Positions 57,066 to 64,000 of a stretch of DNA of 64,000 nt are shown here, one piece after another. The translations under genes and the position numbers were made by a program. The notes under the pieces are model-generated. The model was not told where the DNA came from. It did no database searches and saw only the letters and a program-made list of their open reading frames with translations. Source of the stretch: Galbitalea sp036271875 (lineage in GTDB: Bacteria; Actinomycetota; Actinomycetes; Actinomycetales; Microbacteriaceae). The stretch lies in assembly GCA_036271875.1 (NCBI GenBank), contig DATAZU010000006.1, forward strand, positions 1 through 64,000, written 5' to 3'. Positions within the stretch are counted from its first letter, which is position 1; each line of letters begins with the position of its first letter.

Positions 57066-59810
57066 GTGACGACTGAAGAAAAGCCTACCCTCATGGTTGT
57101 CGACGGTCATTCGCTGGCATTCCGCGCCTTTTACGCCCTGCCGGTCGACAGTTTCGTCACCCGCGATGGCCAGCACACGAACGCGATCCACGGGTTTATT
57201 TCGATGCTGATCAACCTCCTCGCGAACGAAAAACCGACGCACGTCGCCGTCGCCTTCGACATCTCGCGCTATTCGTTCCGCACGCGCGAATACCCCGAAT
57301 ACAAGGGTACGCGGGATGCGACGCCTGCCGAGTTTGTCGGGCAGGTGCCCCTGCTGGAAGAGGCGCTGCACGCCATGAGCATCCCGACCCTGTCGAAGGA
57401 GGACTTCGAGGCGGACGATATTCTGGCCACTCTTGCCCACCGCGGTTCCGAAGAGGGTTTCAAGGTGTTCGTGGTCTCCGGTGACCGGGACGCCATCCAG
57501 ATGATCAACGACAACGTCACGCTTCTGTATCCCAACGCGCGCGGTGTTTCCGAGCTCAAGCGGTACGACCGCGACACCGTGTTCGAGCGGTACGGCATCG
57601 AGCCGCACCAGTATCCGGACATCGCCGCACTCGTCGGGGAGACCAGCGACAATCTGATCGGCGTCGACAAGGTCGGCGAGAAGACCGCCGTGAAGTGGAT
57701 CAACCAGTACGGCAGCCTCACCGGCGTGCTCGAGCACGCGGACGAGATCGGGGGAGTAGTCGGTCAGAACCTCCGGGACCAGAAGGATCGCGCCGTCCGC
57801 AATCGCAAGCTCAATCATCTGCTGACCGACGTCGACCTCCCGTTTGGCCCCTCCGACCTCGAACGCAAGCCGATGAACATTCCGGCGATTCGGGATGTCT
57901 TCGACCGACTGCAGTTCCGCACGCTGCAGGAGCGGGTACTTAAAATTGCGGCACAGGACGGCGCGAACGACGACATCACGCAGGAGCTTCTCGATGACGC
58001 CGGCACGGGTGCCCCACCCGTGCGCACCATGGTCGACGAGGAACTCGCGAAGTGGCTGGACACGCATTCGAAACAGGGGACCGCGCCGCTCGCCCTCCGC
58101 GTTGAGTCAATTTCGGGCCAGGTCACGGGCCTTGGCATCGCGAGTGAGACCGAATCGGCCTTCGTGCCATGGGCGGCCGGGCGGCCGGACTATGTTGCGC
58201 TCGAGGACTGGATGCGAGGGCCCGCGCCGAAGTACCTGTTCGATTCCAAGCGCGAGCTGAAGTGGCTGCAGCAGTCCGGGCTCGAGCTGAACGGCATCCA
58301 GTTCGATACGACGCTCGCTGCGTGGCTACTTAAGCCGGGTGGCAAGAGCCAGGATCTCGTCGATCAGGTGTACTACTTCCTTTCCGAGACAATTCAGCGC
58401 GCGGACCCCAACCAGCTTGTTCCCGATGTCGAGGCCATCAATCCCGCGACCGAGGCCTGGTATGTCTTCCGACTTTCGCTGTATCTGGCTGAGCGACTCG
58501 ACACCGGGTCGCTGACCGTGCTCGAAACCATTGAGCTTCCGCTGGTGCCCGTGCTGGCTCAGATGGAGGTCACCGGTGTGACTGTCAGCGCCTCGGTGCT
58601 TGGCCGTCTCAACACCGAGCTGAGAGACACTGCCAACGATCTCGCCCAGCGCGCGTACGCGGAAATTGGCCACGAGGTCAATCTCGGTTCACCCAAGCAG
58701 CTCCAGCAGGTCCTGTTCGAGGAACTGAACATGCCGAAGACCAGGTCAAACAAGACCGGGTTCTCCACGGATGCCGCATCGTTGGCCGACCTGCAGGATC
58801 AGGCGCCGCATCCATTCCTCGACCTGCTTCTGCAGCACCGCGATGCCACAAAGCTCAATCAGATCATCGAGACTCTGCAACGCGGACTCGGATCCGATGG
58901 CCGCATCCACACCACTTACGACCAGACCGGCAGCAGCACGGGACGCATCTCGTCGAACGATCCAAACCTGCAGAACATCCCCGTCAAGACCGCCGTTGGT
59001 CGCGAAATTCGATCGGCATTCTGTGTTCAAAAGAACGGTGTTCAAAAGAACGGTGTTCAAAAGAACGGTGTCCAAACGAACGGTGTTCAAAAGAACGGCC
59101 GCGGGTCCGAGTTCGAGACCCTCCTCACCGCCGACTATTCGCAGATCGAGATGCGCATCATGGCCCACCTGTCGGGAGACGAGGGACTCATTCTTGCTTT
59201 CAACGAGGGCGAAGATCTCCACCGCTTCGTCGGATCGCGCATCTTTGGCGTTGAGCCTGCGGATGTCACGCCGACCATGCGAACCAAGGTGAAGGCGATG
59301 TCGTACGGGCTGGCATACGGGCTCAGTGCGTTCGGCTTGAGCAAGCAGCTGCGCATCGAAACGGCCGAGGCCAAACAACTGATGGCCGACTACTTCGCGC
59401 GCTTCGGCGCAGTGCGCGAGTATCTGCGGAATGTTGTTGAGCAGGCCCGCGTCGATGGCTACACCGAGACGATCTTCGGACGCCGCCGTCCGTTCGGCGA
59501 CCTCACTTCAAACAATCGCGTCCTGCGCGAAGCCGCCGAACGAGCCGCACTCAACGCTCCGATCCAGGGCTCCGCGGCCGACATCCTGAAGATCGCGATG
59601 CTCGGCATCGCCGACGACCTGCGCGCACAGGAGCTTCGGTCCAACATGCTCCTGCAGGTGCACGACGAGCTGGTGTTCGAGGTCGCGGCGGGTGAAGTGG
59701 ATGCAGTCACGGCTATCGTGCGTGATCGGATGGGCCACGCGGCCGAGTTGCGTGTCCCCCTGGATGTGCAGATCGGGACCGGCGAAAACTGGGACCAGGC
59801 GGCCCACTAA
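57066..59810 (+). CDS. polA: DNA polymerase I
   Basis: Gap filling and primer removal. The 914-residue product has an N-terminal 5'-nuclease domain (LMVVDGHSLAFRAFYALP, KEDFEADDILATL, FVVSGDRDAIQMI, ALVGETSDNLIGV), a degenerate 3'-5' exonuclease domain (the DTET site reads RVES, so proofreading is probably absent), and the polymerase domain with motif A LLTADYSQIEMRIMAHL, motif B MRTKVKAMSYGLAYGLSAFG and motif C LLQVHDELVFEV. Just before motif A lies a tandem VQKNG repeat at about 654-678. GTG 57066 (VTTEEKPTLMVVDG) is chosen over the in-frame GTG 57024 because of the -10 hexamer and the family N-terminus. Confidence 0.97.
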   Translation: MTTEEKPTLMVVDGHSLAFRAFYALPVDSFVTRDGQHTNAIHGFISMLINLLANEKPTHVAVAFDISRYSFRTREYPEYKGTRDATPAEFVGQVPLLEEALHAMSIPTLSKEDFEADDILATLAHRGSEEGFKVFVVSGDRDAIQMINDNVTLLYPNARGVSELKRYDRDTVFERYGIEPHQYPDIAALVGETSDNLIGVDKVGEKTAVKWINQYGSLTGVLEHADEIGGVVGQNLRDQKDRAVRNRKLNHLLTDVDLPFGPSDLERKPMNIPAIRDVFDRLQFRTLQERVLKIAAQDGANDDITQELLDDAGTGAPPVRTMVDEELAKWLDTHSKQGTAPLALRVESISGQVTGLGIASETESAFVPWAAGRPDYVALEDWMRGPAPKYLFDSKRELKWLQQSGLELNGIQFDTTLAAWLLKPGGKSQDLVDQVYYFLSETIQRADPNQLVPDVEAINPATEAWYVFRLSLYLAERLDTGSLTVLETIELPLVPVLAQMEVTGVTVSASVLGRLNTELRDTANDLAQRAYAEIGHEVNLGSPKQLQQVLFEELNMPKTRSNKTGFSTDAASLADLQDQAPHPFLDLLLQHRDATKLNQIIETLQRGLGSDGRIHTTYDQTGSSTGRISSNDPNLQNIPVKTAVGREIRSAFCVQKNGVQKNGVQKNGVQTNGVQKNGRGSEFETLLTADYSQIEMRIMAHLSGDEGLILAFNEGEDLHRFVGSRIFGVEPADVTPTMRTKVKAMSYGLAYGLSAFGLSKQLRIETAEAKQLMADYFARFGAVREYLRNVVEQARVDGYTETIFGRRRPFGDLTSNNRVLREAAERAALNAPIQGSAADILKIAMLGIADDLRAQELRSNMLLQVHDELVFEVAAGEVDAVTAIVRDRMGHAAELRVPLDVQIGTGENWDQAAH
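59025..59099 (+). repeat. Five in-frame 15-bp tandem repeats in polA
   Basis: GTTCAAAAGAACGGT repeated five times; copies 1-3 are identical, copy 4 has two changes (GTCCAAACGAACGGT, giving VQTNG) and copy 5 ends GGC. It encodes VQKNG five times. Each unit contains the small inverted repeat GTTC-AAAA-GAAC. The A-rich composition contrasts with the GC-rich surroundings. Confidence 0.97.
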
Positions 59811-59812
59811 GG

Positions 59813-60259
59813 ATGGCTCTTGGTATTCCCCAACTCGAGTCCCTGCTGCCCGACGCATCCATCGTGGTCGGCGCTAGTGTCGCGAACCGGGACGAGGCGA
59901 TCCGCGCCGCCGGTTCGCTTCTCGTGGACGCGGGCGCCGCAAAGCCGGACTATGTCGAGCAGATGCTCGACCGTGAGCGAGTCGTCTCAACGTTCGTCGG
60001 GGACGGGGTGGCAATGCCGCACGGAACTCTCACAGCGAAGAATGACGTGCTGGCCGAGGGGTTGAGCGTACTCGTGCTGGTTGAGCCGGTCGACTGGGCG
60101 GGGCAGCCGGTGACCCTGGTCATTGGAATCGCCGCTCACGGTCGGCGCTACATCACGCTGTTGAGCCAGCTTGCCGCGACTCTGCTCGACGACGATCGCG
60201 TCGCAGCGCTTCACGCGGCGGCGACACCCGGCGAGGTACGGAAACTCCTGGCTAGTTGA
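59813..60259 (+). CDS. Orphan PTS EIIA component, fructose/mannitol type
   Basis: A 148-residue EIIA domain with phospho-acceptor His70 in DGVAMPHGTL, plus VVSTFVGDG and VIGIAAHGRRYITLLSQL. In the PTS it would take phosphate from HPr and pass it to an EIIB, but no EIIB/EIIC, HPr or EI gene is near. It begins three bases after polA, so it is probably cotranscribed and may be regulatory. ATG 59813 lies just after AAGG. Confidence 0.88.
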   Translation: MALGIPQLESLLPDASIVVGASVANRDEAIRAAGSLLVDAGAAKPDYVEQMLDRERVVSTFVGDGVAMPHGTLTAKNDVLAEGLSVLVLVEPVDWAGQPVTLVIGIAAHGRRYITLLSQLAATLLDDDRVAALHAAATPGEVRKLLAS

Positions 60260-60305
60260 CCGGCACGCTTTGCCGGTCGTCCCGACGCTGTCCTAGGCTT
60301 CAAAT
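60259..60305 (+). promoter_or_regulatory. Terminator-like hairpin and leaderless promoter before the DUF885 gene
   Basis: ACCGGCA (60259-60265) pairs with TGCCGGT (60271-60277) over a five-base loop, right at the EIIA stop, and may end the polA-EIIA transcript. TAGGCT (60294-60299) then lies six bases before ATG 60306. Confidence 0.55.
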
Positions 60306-61985
60306 ATGACCGAAGAAGCTCAGGCCCACGAGGCCCGCACCGCAACGCCCATTGACGCGATCGCCGAGGAGTGGGTAACCACCCTGGCCGATCTGTCCCC
60401 GACTCTCGCGACCTACATCGGGATGGATCGTGGCAAGCTCGGCGAATGGGGTGATTATTCACCGGCCGGCCTGGACGCCCGGGCGGATGCGGCTCGCGCC
60501 GTCATCTCGAAGCTTCAGTCCGCACCACCGATCGATGACGTCGACAAGGTGACCAAAGACGACCTTCTTGGAACGCTTGAGCTCGATCTCGAAATGCACG
60601 ACCGCAACTTTGCACTGCGCGACGTGAACGTCCTGGCATCCCCGGTCCAGGAGTTCCGTGAGATCTACGACATCATGCCGAAGGACTCGGAACAGGACTG
60701 GGTCAACGTGGCGACGCGACTGAACTCCACGGCGACGCCGGTCGCCCAGTACATCGAGACCCTTCGGCGGGGGATCGAGAAGGGCGTCGTGCCGGCCAAG
60801 CGCCAGGTTCTCGAGGTCATCATCCAGAGCCGGACCACGGCCGATCCGGACGGCCTGTTCGCCGAGTTGGTGAGTGGCGCCGACGGCATTTCGGATGGGC
60901 TCAGAAGCGAACTGCAGAAGGGCGTCGTTACGGCCGCCGGAGCCTACGGCGAACTGGCCGAGTTCTTCGAGAAGGAGCTGCTTCCGGTATCGGGCGAGAA
61001 GGATGCCGTTGGTCGTGACATCTACGAGGTCGCGTCCCGTGCGTTCCTTGGCGCGACCGTCGATCTCGATGAGACCTACGAGTGGGGCGTCGAGGAACTT
61101 CAACGCATGGTCGACGAACAGACGGCCATCGCAAACGAGATCAAGCCGGGCGCAACCGTCGACGAGGCGATCGAGTTCCTCAATGACGATGTTTCCCGCA
61201 AGCTGCACGGCACCGACGCGCTCCAGCGCTGGATGCAGGAGACCAGCGACCGGGCCATCCAGGAACTGGGTAAGTCACACTTTGATATTCCGGAGGAGAT
61301 CCGCACGCTCGAGTGCATGATCGCACCGAATCACACCGGAGTCATCTACTACACGGGACCCACGGACGACTTCTCGCGTCCGGGTCGGATGTGGTGGTCG
61401 GTTCCCGAGGGAGTAACCGAATTCGACACCTGGCGCGAACTGACCACCGTGTATCACGAGGGTGTCCCCGGTCACCACCTCCAGATTGCCGAGGCCGTTT
61501 ACAACCGGGCGACCCTCAACAGCTACCGTCGGCTACTGGCAGGCACCTCCGGTCACGCGGAGGGCTGGGCTCTCTACGCGGAGCGTCTCATGGAAGAGCT
61601 TGGCTATCTGTCGGATCCGGCCGACCGACTCGGCATGCTCGACGGCCAGCGGATGCGCGCCGCGCGCGTGGTTCTCGACATCGGGGTTCACCTCGAGAAG
61701 CAGCGCCCGGACGGCAGGGGAGCGTGGACGGGTGATTACGCGTTCGATTTCATGGGCGACAACGTTCACATGTCACCCGAGTTCGTGCGCTTCGAGGTCA
61801 ACCGCTACCTGGGCTGGCCCGGGCAGGCGCCGTCGTACAAGGTCGGCCAGCGCATCTGGGAACAGATTCGGGATGAATGCAAGGCTCGCGAGGGCGCGGC
61901 GTTCAGTCCCAAGGCGTTCCACAAGAAGGCGCTTGACCTGGGCGGTATCGGGCTCGACACCCTGAAGGATGCGCTGCTCAATTGA
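60306..61985 (+). CDS. DUF885 metallopeptidase-like protein
   Basis: A 559-residue cytosolic protein of the DUF885 family. A metal site is suggested by TVYHEGVPGHHLQIAEAV (HExxxGHH, about 384-391) and the downstream GHAEGWALYAERLMEELG, the arrangement of this putative zinc peptidase family. The substrate is unknown. It has its own leaderless-type promoter and overlaps the next gene by four bases (TTGA). Confidence 0.88.
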   Translation: MTEEAQAHEARTATPIDAIAEEWVTTLADLSPTLATYIGMDRGKLGEWGDYSPAGLDARADAARAVISKLQSAPPIDDVDKVTKDDLLGTLELDLEMHDRNFALRDVNVLASPVQEFREIYDIMPKDSEQDWVNVATRLNSTATPVAQYIETLRRGIEKGVVPAKRQVLEVIIQSRTTADPDGLFAELVSGADGISDGLRSELQKGVVTAAGAYGELAEFFEKELLPVSGEKDAVGRDIYEVASRAFLGATVDLDETYEWGVEELQRMVDEQTAIANEIKPGATVDEAIEFLNDDVSRKLHGTDALQRWMQETSDRAIQELGKSHFDIPEEIRTLECMIAPNHTGVIYYTGPTDDFSRPGRMWWSVPEGVTEFDTWRELTTVYHEGVPGHHLQIAEAVYNRATLNSYRRLLAGTSGHAEGWALYAERLMEELGYLSDPADRLGMLDGQRMRAARVVLDIGVHLEKQRPDGRGAWTGDYAFDFMGDNVHMSPEFVRFEVNRYLGWPGQAPSYKVGQRIWEQIRDECKAREGAAFSPKAFHKKALDLGGIGLDTLKDALLN

Positions 61986-62632
61986 TCGAAGATCTGACCG
62001 TCAGCTCCGAGACTATCGGCGAAGCGTGGCTGGAGATTGCTCGCCGCATCCTGAGCCAGGGTGCGGCGAGCCGCTACGACAACCTGCGCGTTCTGGAGGT
62101 ACCCCGCGTCACGATCACCGTAGCTGAGCCGCGCACATCCGATCCGATCGTTCGCGAGTTCGGGGACTCGGAGCGCCTCGCGTGGATGCACGCTAACTTC
62201 ACCGACCACTCGCTCGTTCGAGAGCTCGGCGACGCGCGCAGTTACGCGAGTCGGCTTTTCGACTACGCAGGAACGGGACGCGACCAGATCGACTGGGTAA
62301 TTTCTCGGCTGCGCACCGACCCGACCTCGCGTTCGGCCACCATAACAACGTTCGAGCCGCTCATCGATACGACGTACATCCCGTGTGTCAGCATGCTCGA
62401 CTTCTGGCTGCGCGATGGCTCGCTCGAGCAGGTCGTCTACGCGCACAGCATCGATTTCGGTTCGAAGGGGTATGGCAACCTGGTCGAACTGGCCTGGCTG
62501 CAGGAGCACATCGCGAGCGAGCTGGGCGTACCCGTTGGTCGGCTTGACTTCGTGATCAAGTCGGCCCATGTCTACGACTCCGAGCTTTCGTACATGAGAA
62601 GCGTGTTGGCGCGGGTAGACCAGCTCGGCTAA
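61982..62632 (+). CDS. Thymidylate-synthase-fold protein of unknown substrate
   Basis: A 216-residue protein resembling the C-terminal two thirds of ThyA: TTYIPCVSMLDFWLRDG with a candidate nucleophile Cys135, then YAHSIDFGSKGYGNLVELAW, matching the ThyA segment with the nucleotide-binding Asp and Asn, and IKSAHVYDSELSYM in place of THLYxNH. The arginines that bind phosphate in ThyA (RSxD) are HSID here. The short length recalls archaeal-type thymidylate synthases and CMP/dCMP hydroxymethylases. The start codon is TTG 61982 overlapping the DUF885 stop, so the two are coupled. Confidence 0.7.
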   Translation: MIEDLTVSSETIGEAWLEIARRILSQGAASRYDNLRVLEVPRVTITVAEPRTSDPIVREFGDSERLAWMHANFTDHSLVRELGDARSYASRLFDYAGTGRDQIDWVISRLRTDPTSRSATITTFEPLIDTTYIPCVSMLDFWLRDGSLEQVVYAHSIDFGSKGYGNLVELAWLQEHIASELGVPVGRLDFVIKSAHVYDSELSYMRSVLARVDQLG

Positions 62633-62773
62633 GCTGGAATGTCGCAATTATGTCCGGTGTTATCGGATGTATTGCATTTCTATCCGTCCGCCGGCGGGCA
62701 ACCAACAAAAAAACCTTGCCCTCGGCCCGAATTGCGCTTCTCAAGAGCGTGTCCCCACTGGAGCACCAACTAC
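62633..62773 (+). promoter_or_regulatory. rpsA leader region
   Basis: 141 bases, clearly AT-richer at 62640-62690 than the surrounding genes, with several -10-like hexamers (TATTGC near 62671, TATCCG near 62682) and a run of seven A at about 62706. The rpsA ATG is preceded by GGAGC at 62760-62764. No specific regulatory RNA is recognised. Confidence 0.4.
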
Positions 62774-64000
62774 ATGACACTCGTAACGACCGACAAGGCA
62801 CCCAAGCAGGTTGCCATCAATGACATCGGATCTGCTGAAGATTTCCTTGCCGCGGTCGAAAAGACACTCAAGTTTTTCAATGACGGAGACCTCATCGAAG
62901 GTACCGTCGTCAAGATCGATCGTGACGAGGTTCTCCTCGACGTCGGTTACAAGACCGAGGGAGTGATTCCCTCCCGCGAACTGTCCATTAAGCACGACGT
63001 CGACCCAACCGAGGTCGTTCAGGTCGGTGACCTGGTCGAGGCTCTCGTTCTCCAGAAGGAGGACAAGGAGGGTCGGCTGATCCTGTCCAAGAAGCGGGCA
63101 CAGTACGAGCGTGCGTGGGGCGATGTTGAGAAGATCAAGGATGCCGACGGCGTCGTCACCGGTTCGGTCATCGAGGTCGTCAAGGGCGGCCTGATCGTCG
63201 ACATCGGCCTTCGAGGCTTCCTGCCGGCATCACTCATTGAGCTTCGCCGCGTTCGTGACCTTACGCCGTACCTCGGCCAGGACATCGAGGCGAAGATCCT
63301 CGAGCTGGACAAGAACCGCAACAACGTCGTTCTCTCCCGCCGCGCGCTGCTCGAGCAGACGCAGAGCGAGAGCCGCACCACGTTCCTCGGCAACCTTGCC
63401 AAGGGCCAGGTTCGTAAGGGCATCGTTTCATCGATCGTCAACTTCGGCGCATTCGTCGACCTTGGCGGCGTTGACGGGCTCGTACACGTTTCCGAGCTGT
63501 CCTGGAAGCACATCGAGCACGCCTCGGAGGTCGTCGAAGTTGGCCAGGAGGTCACCGTCGAAATCCTCGAGGTCGACCTCGATCGCGAGCGTGTTTCGTT
63601 GTCGCTCAAGGCCACCCAGGAAGACCCGTGGCAGGTATTCGCCCGCACGCACGCGATCGGCCAGGTTGCGCCAGGAAAGGTCACCAAGCTGGTTCCGTTC
63701 GGCGCGTTCGTTCGCGTCGCCGAGGGCATCGAGGGCCTGGTCCACATCTCCGAGCTGTCGGGTAAGCATGTTGAACTCGCGGAGCAGGTTGTTTCGGTTG
63801 GCGACGAGGTCTTCGTCAAGGTCATCGACATCGACCTCGAGCGCCGTCGCATCTCGCTGAGCCTCAAGCAGGCGAACGAGGGCGTCGACCCCGACGGCAC
63901 CGAGTTCGACCCGGCGCTCTACGGCATGCTCACCGAGTACGACGAGCAGGGCAACTACAAGTACCCGGACGGCTTCGACCCGGAGACCAACGAGTGGCGT
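62774..64000 (+). CDS. rpsA: 30S ribosomal protein S1 (3' end outside window)
   Basis: Binds mRNA and helps it onto the 30S subunit. 409 residues are visible, with four S1 OB-fold repeats: about 37-107 (DLIEGTVVKIDRDEVLLDVG), 125-190 (GVVTGSVIEVVKGGLIVDIG), 211-280 (GQVRKGIVSSIVNFGAFVDL) and 296-365 (GQVAPGKVTKLVPFGAFVRV), followed by the actinobacterial C-terminal extension starting GVDPDGTEFDPALYGM. The frame is open to the last base; little is likely missing. The actinobacterial polA-rpsA neighbourhood is conserved. Confidence 0.97.
   Translation, partial: MTLVTTDKAPKQVAINDIGSAEDFLAAVEKTLKFFNDGDLIEGTVVKIDRDEVLLDVGYKTEGVIPSRELSIKHDVDPTEVVQVGDLVEALVLQKEDKEGRLILSKKRAQYERAWGDVEKIKDADGVVTGSVIEVVKGGLIVDIGLRGFLPASLIELRRVRDLTPYLGQDIEAKILELDKNRNNVVLSRRALLEQTQSESRTTFLGNLAKGQVRKGIVSSIVNFGAFVDLGGVDGLVHVSELSWKHIEHASEVVEVGQEVTVEILEVDLDRERVSLSLKATQEDPWQVFARTHAIGQVAPGKVTKLVPFGAFVRVAEGIEGLVHISELSGKHVELAEQVVSVGDEVFVKVIDIDLERRRISLSLKQANEGVDPDGTEFDPALYGMLTEYDEQGNYKYPDGFDPETNEWR

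Noticed and set aside
59025..59099. The polA repeats as a series of LexA (SOS) boxes
   Set aside because: The actinobacterial SOS box is GAAC-N4-GTTC. Between adjacent repeat units the spacing is GAAC-N3-GTTC, and within units the order is reversed, so it is a near miss.
59025..59099. CRISPR-like array
   Set aside because: The units are 15 bases with no spacers and encode protein in frame; no cas genes are present in the window.
63019..63900. Minus-strand open frame opposite rpsA
   Set aside because: Ser/Arg/Thr-rich mirror of the S1 repeats; rpsA on the plus strand is certain.

Overview
The window is a dense, high-GC stretch of core chromosome from an actinobacterium, most likely a member of the Microbacteriaceae. 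The reasons are the gene order (ruvX-mltG-aroECKBQ-efp-nusB, pyrRBC-carAB-pyrF, rpoZ-coaBC-metK-priA-fmt-rsmB-rpe, hisEGFI-trpCBA-lgt-gltBD-pyk, polA-rpsA), the helicase-degenerate PriA, the type 2 PyrF, an mIHF domain, many GTG starts and four-base stop/start overlaps. Nearly every base is used. Two genes are cut by the window edges (rel on the left, rpsA on the right). I see no prophage, insertion sequence, CRISPR array or large accessory island.

Layout. 1-7.5 kb: the 3' part of rel; a minus-strand run of a cyclophilin, a DUF349 protein and an AbiEi-like orphan; rarA; a 540-base gene-free stretch leading into rpsD; a small membrane protein. 7.5-17.4 kb: alaS, ruvX, mltG, then the shikimate genes aroE, aroC, aroK, aroB and aroQ, with efp and nusB. 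17.4-20.7 kb: a minus-strand glycosyltransferase and a plus-strand M3 oligopeptidase that separate nusB from pyrR. 20.8-29.6 kb: the UMP pathway operon (pyrR, pyrB, pyrC, membrane protein, carA, carB, pyrF) behind a PyrR-binding-like hairpin. 29.6-38.8 kb: a fused mIHF-guanylate kinase, rpoZ, coaBC, metK, priA, fmt, rsmB, rpe and an FKBP. 38.8-46 kb: hisE, hisG, hisF, hisI, two small membrane proteins, trpC, trpB, trpA and lgt, without trpE. 46-55 kb: gltB, gltD, pyk, an ECF sigma factor with a membrane partner, and tRNA-Leu(CAA). 55-64 kb: an ANTAR regulator, a phosphatase/thioesterase pair on the minus strand, polA with an in-frame repeat array, an orphan EIIA, a DUF885 protein, a thymidylate-synthase-fold protein and rpsA.

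How it fits together. Chorismate from the aro cluster feeds the trp genes. Carbamoyl phosphate and UMP come from the pyr operon, and guanylate kinase handles the purine side. GltBD supplies glutamate for carAB and for amino-acid synthesis. PRPP links pyrR/pyrF and hisG. Translation and its supply (rpsD, alaS, efp, fmt, rpsA, tRNA-Leu) are scattered between.

The most distinctive local features are the mIHF-Gmk fusion, a five-copy 15-base repeat inserted just before the catalytic palm motif of DNA polymerase I, a REP-like sequence used as coding sequence in hisF and (degenerate) in carA, two long perfect inverted repeats in intergenic gaps, a set of about ten genes with a -10 hexamer ending 6-8 bases before the start codon (probable leaderless transcripts), and the absence of trpE from its expected place. 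No complete new system is evident. All functional calls come from reading motifs and gene order; no database search was run.
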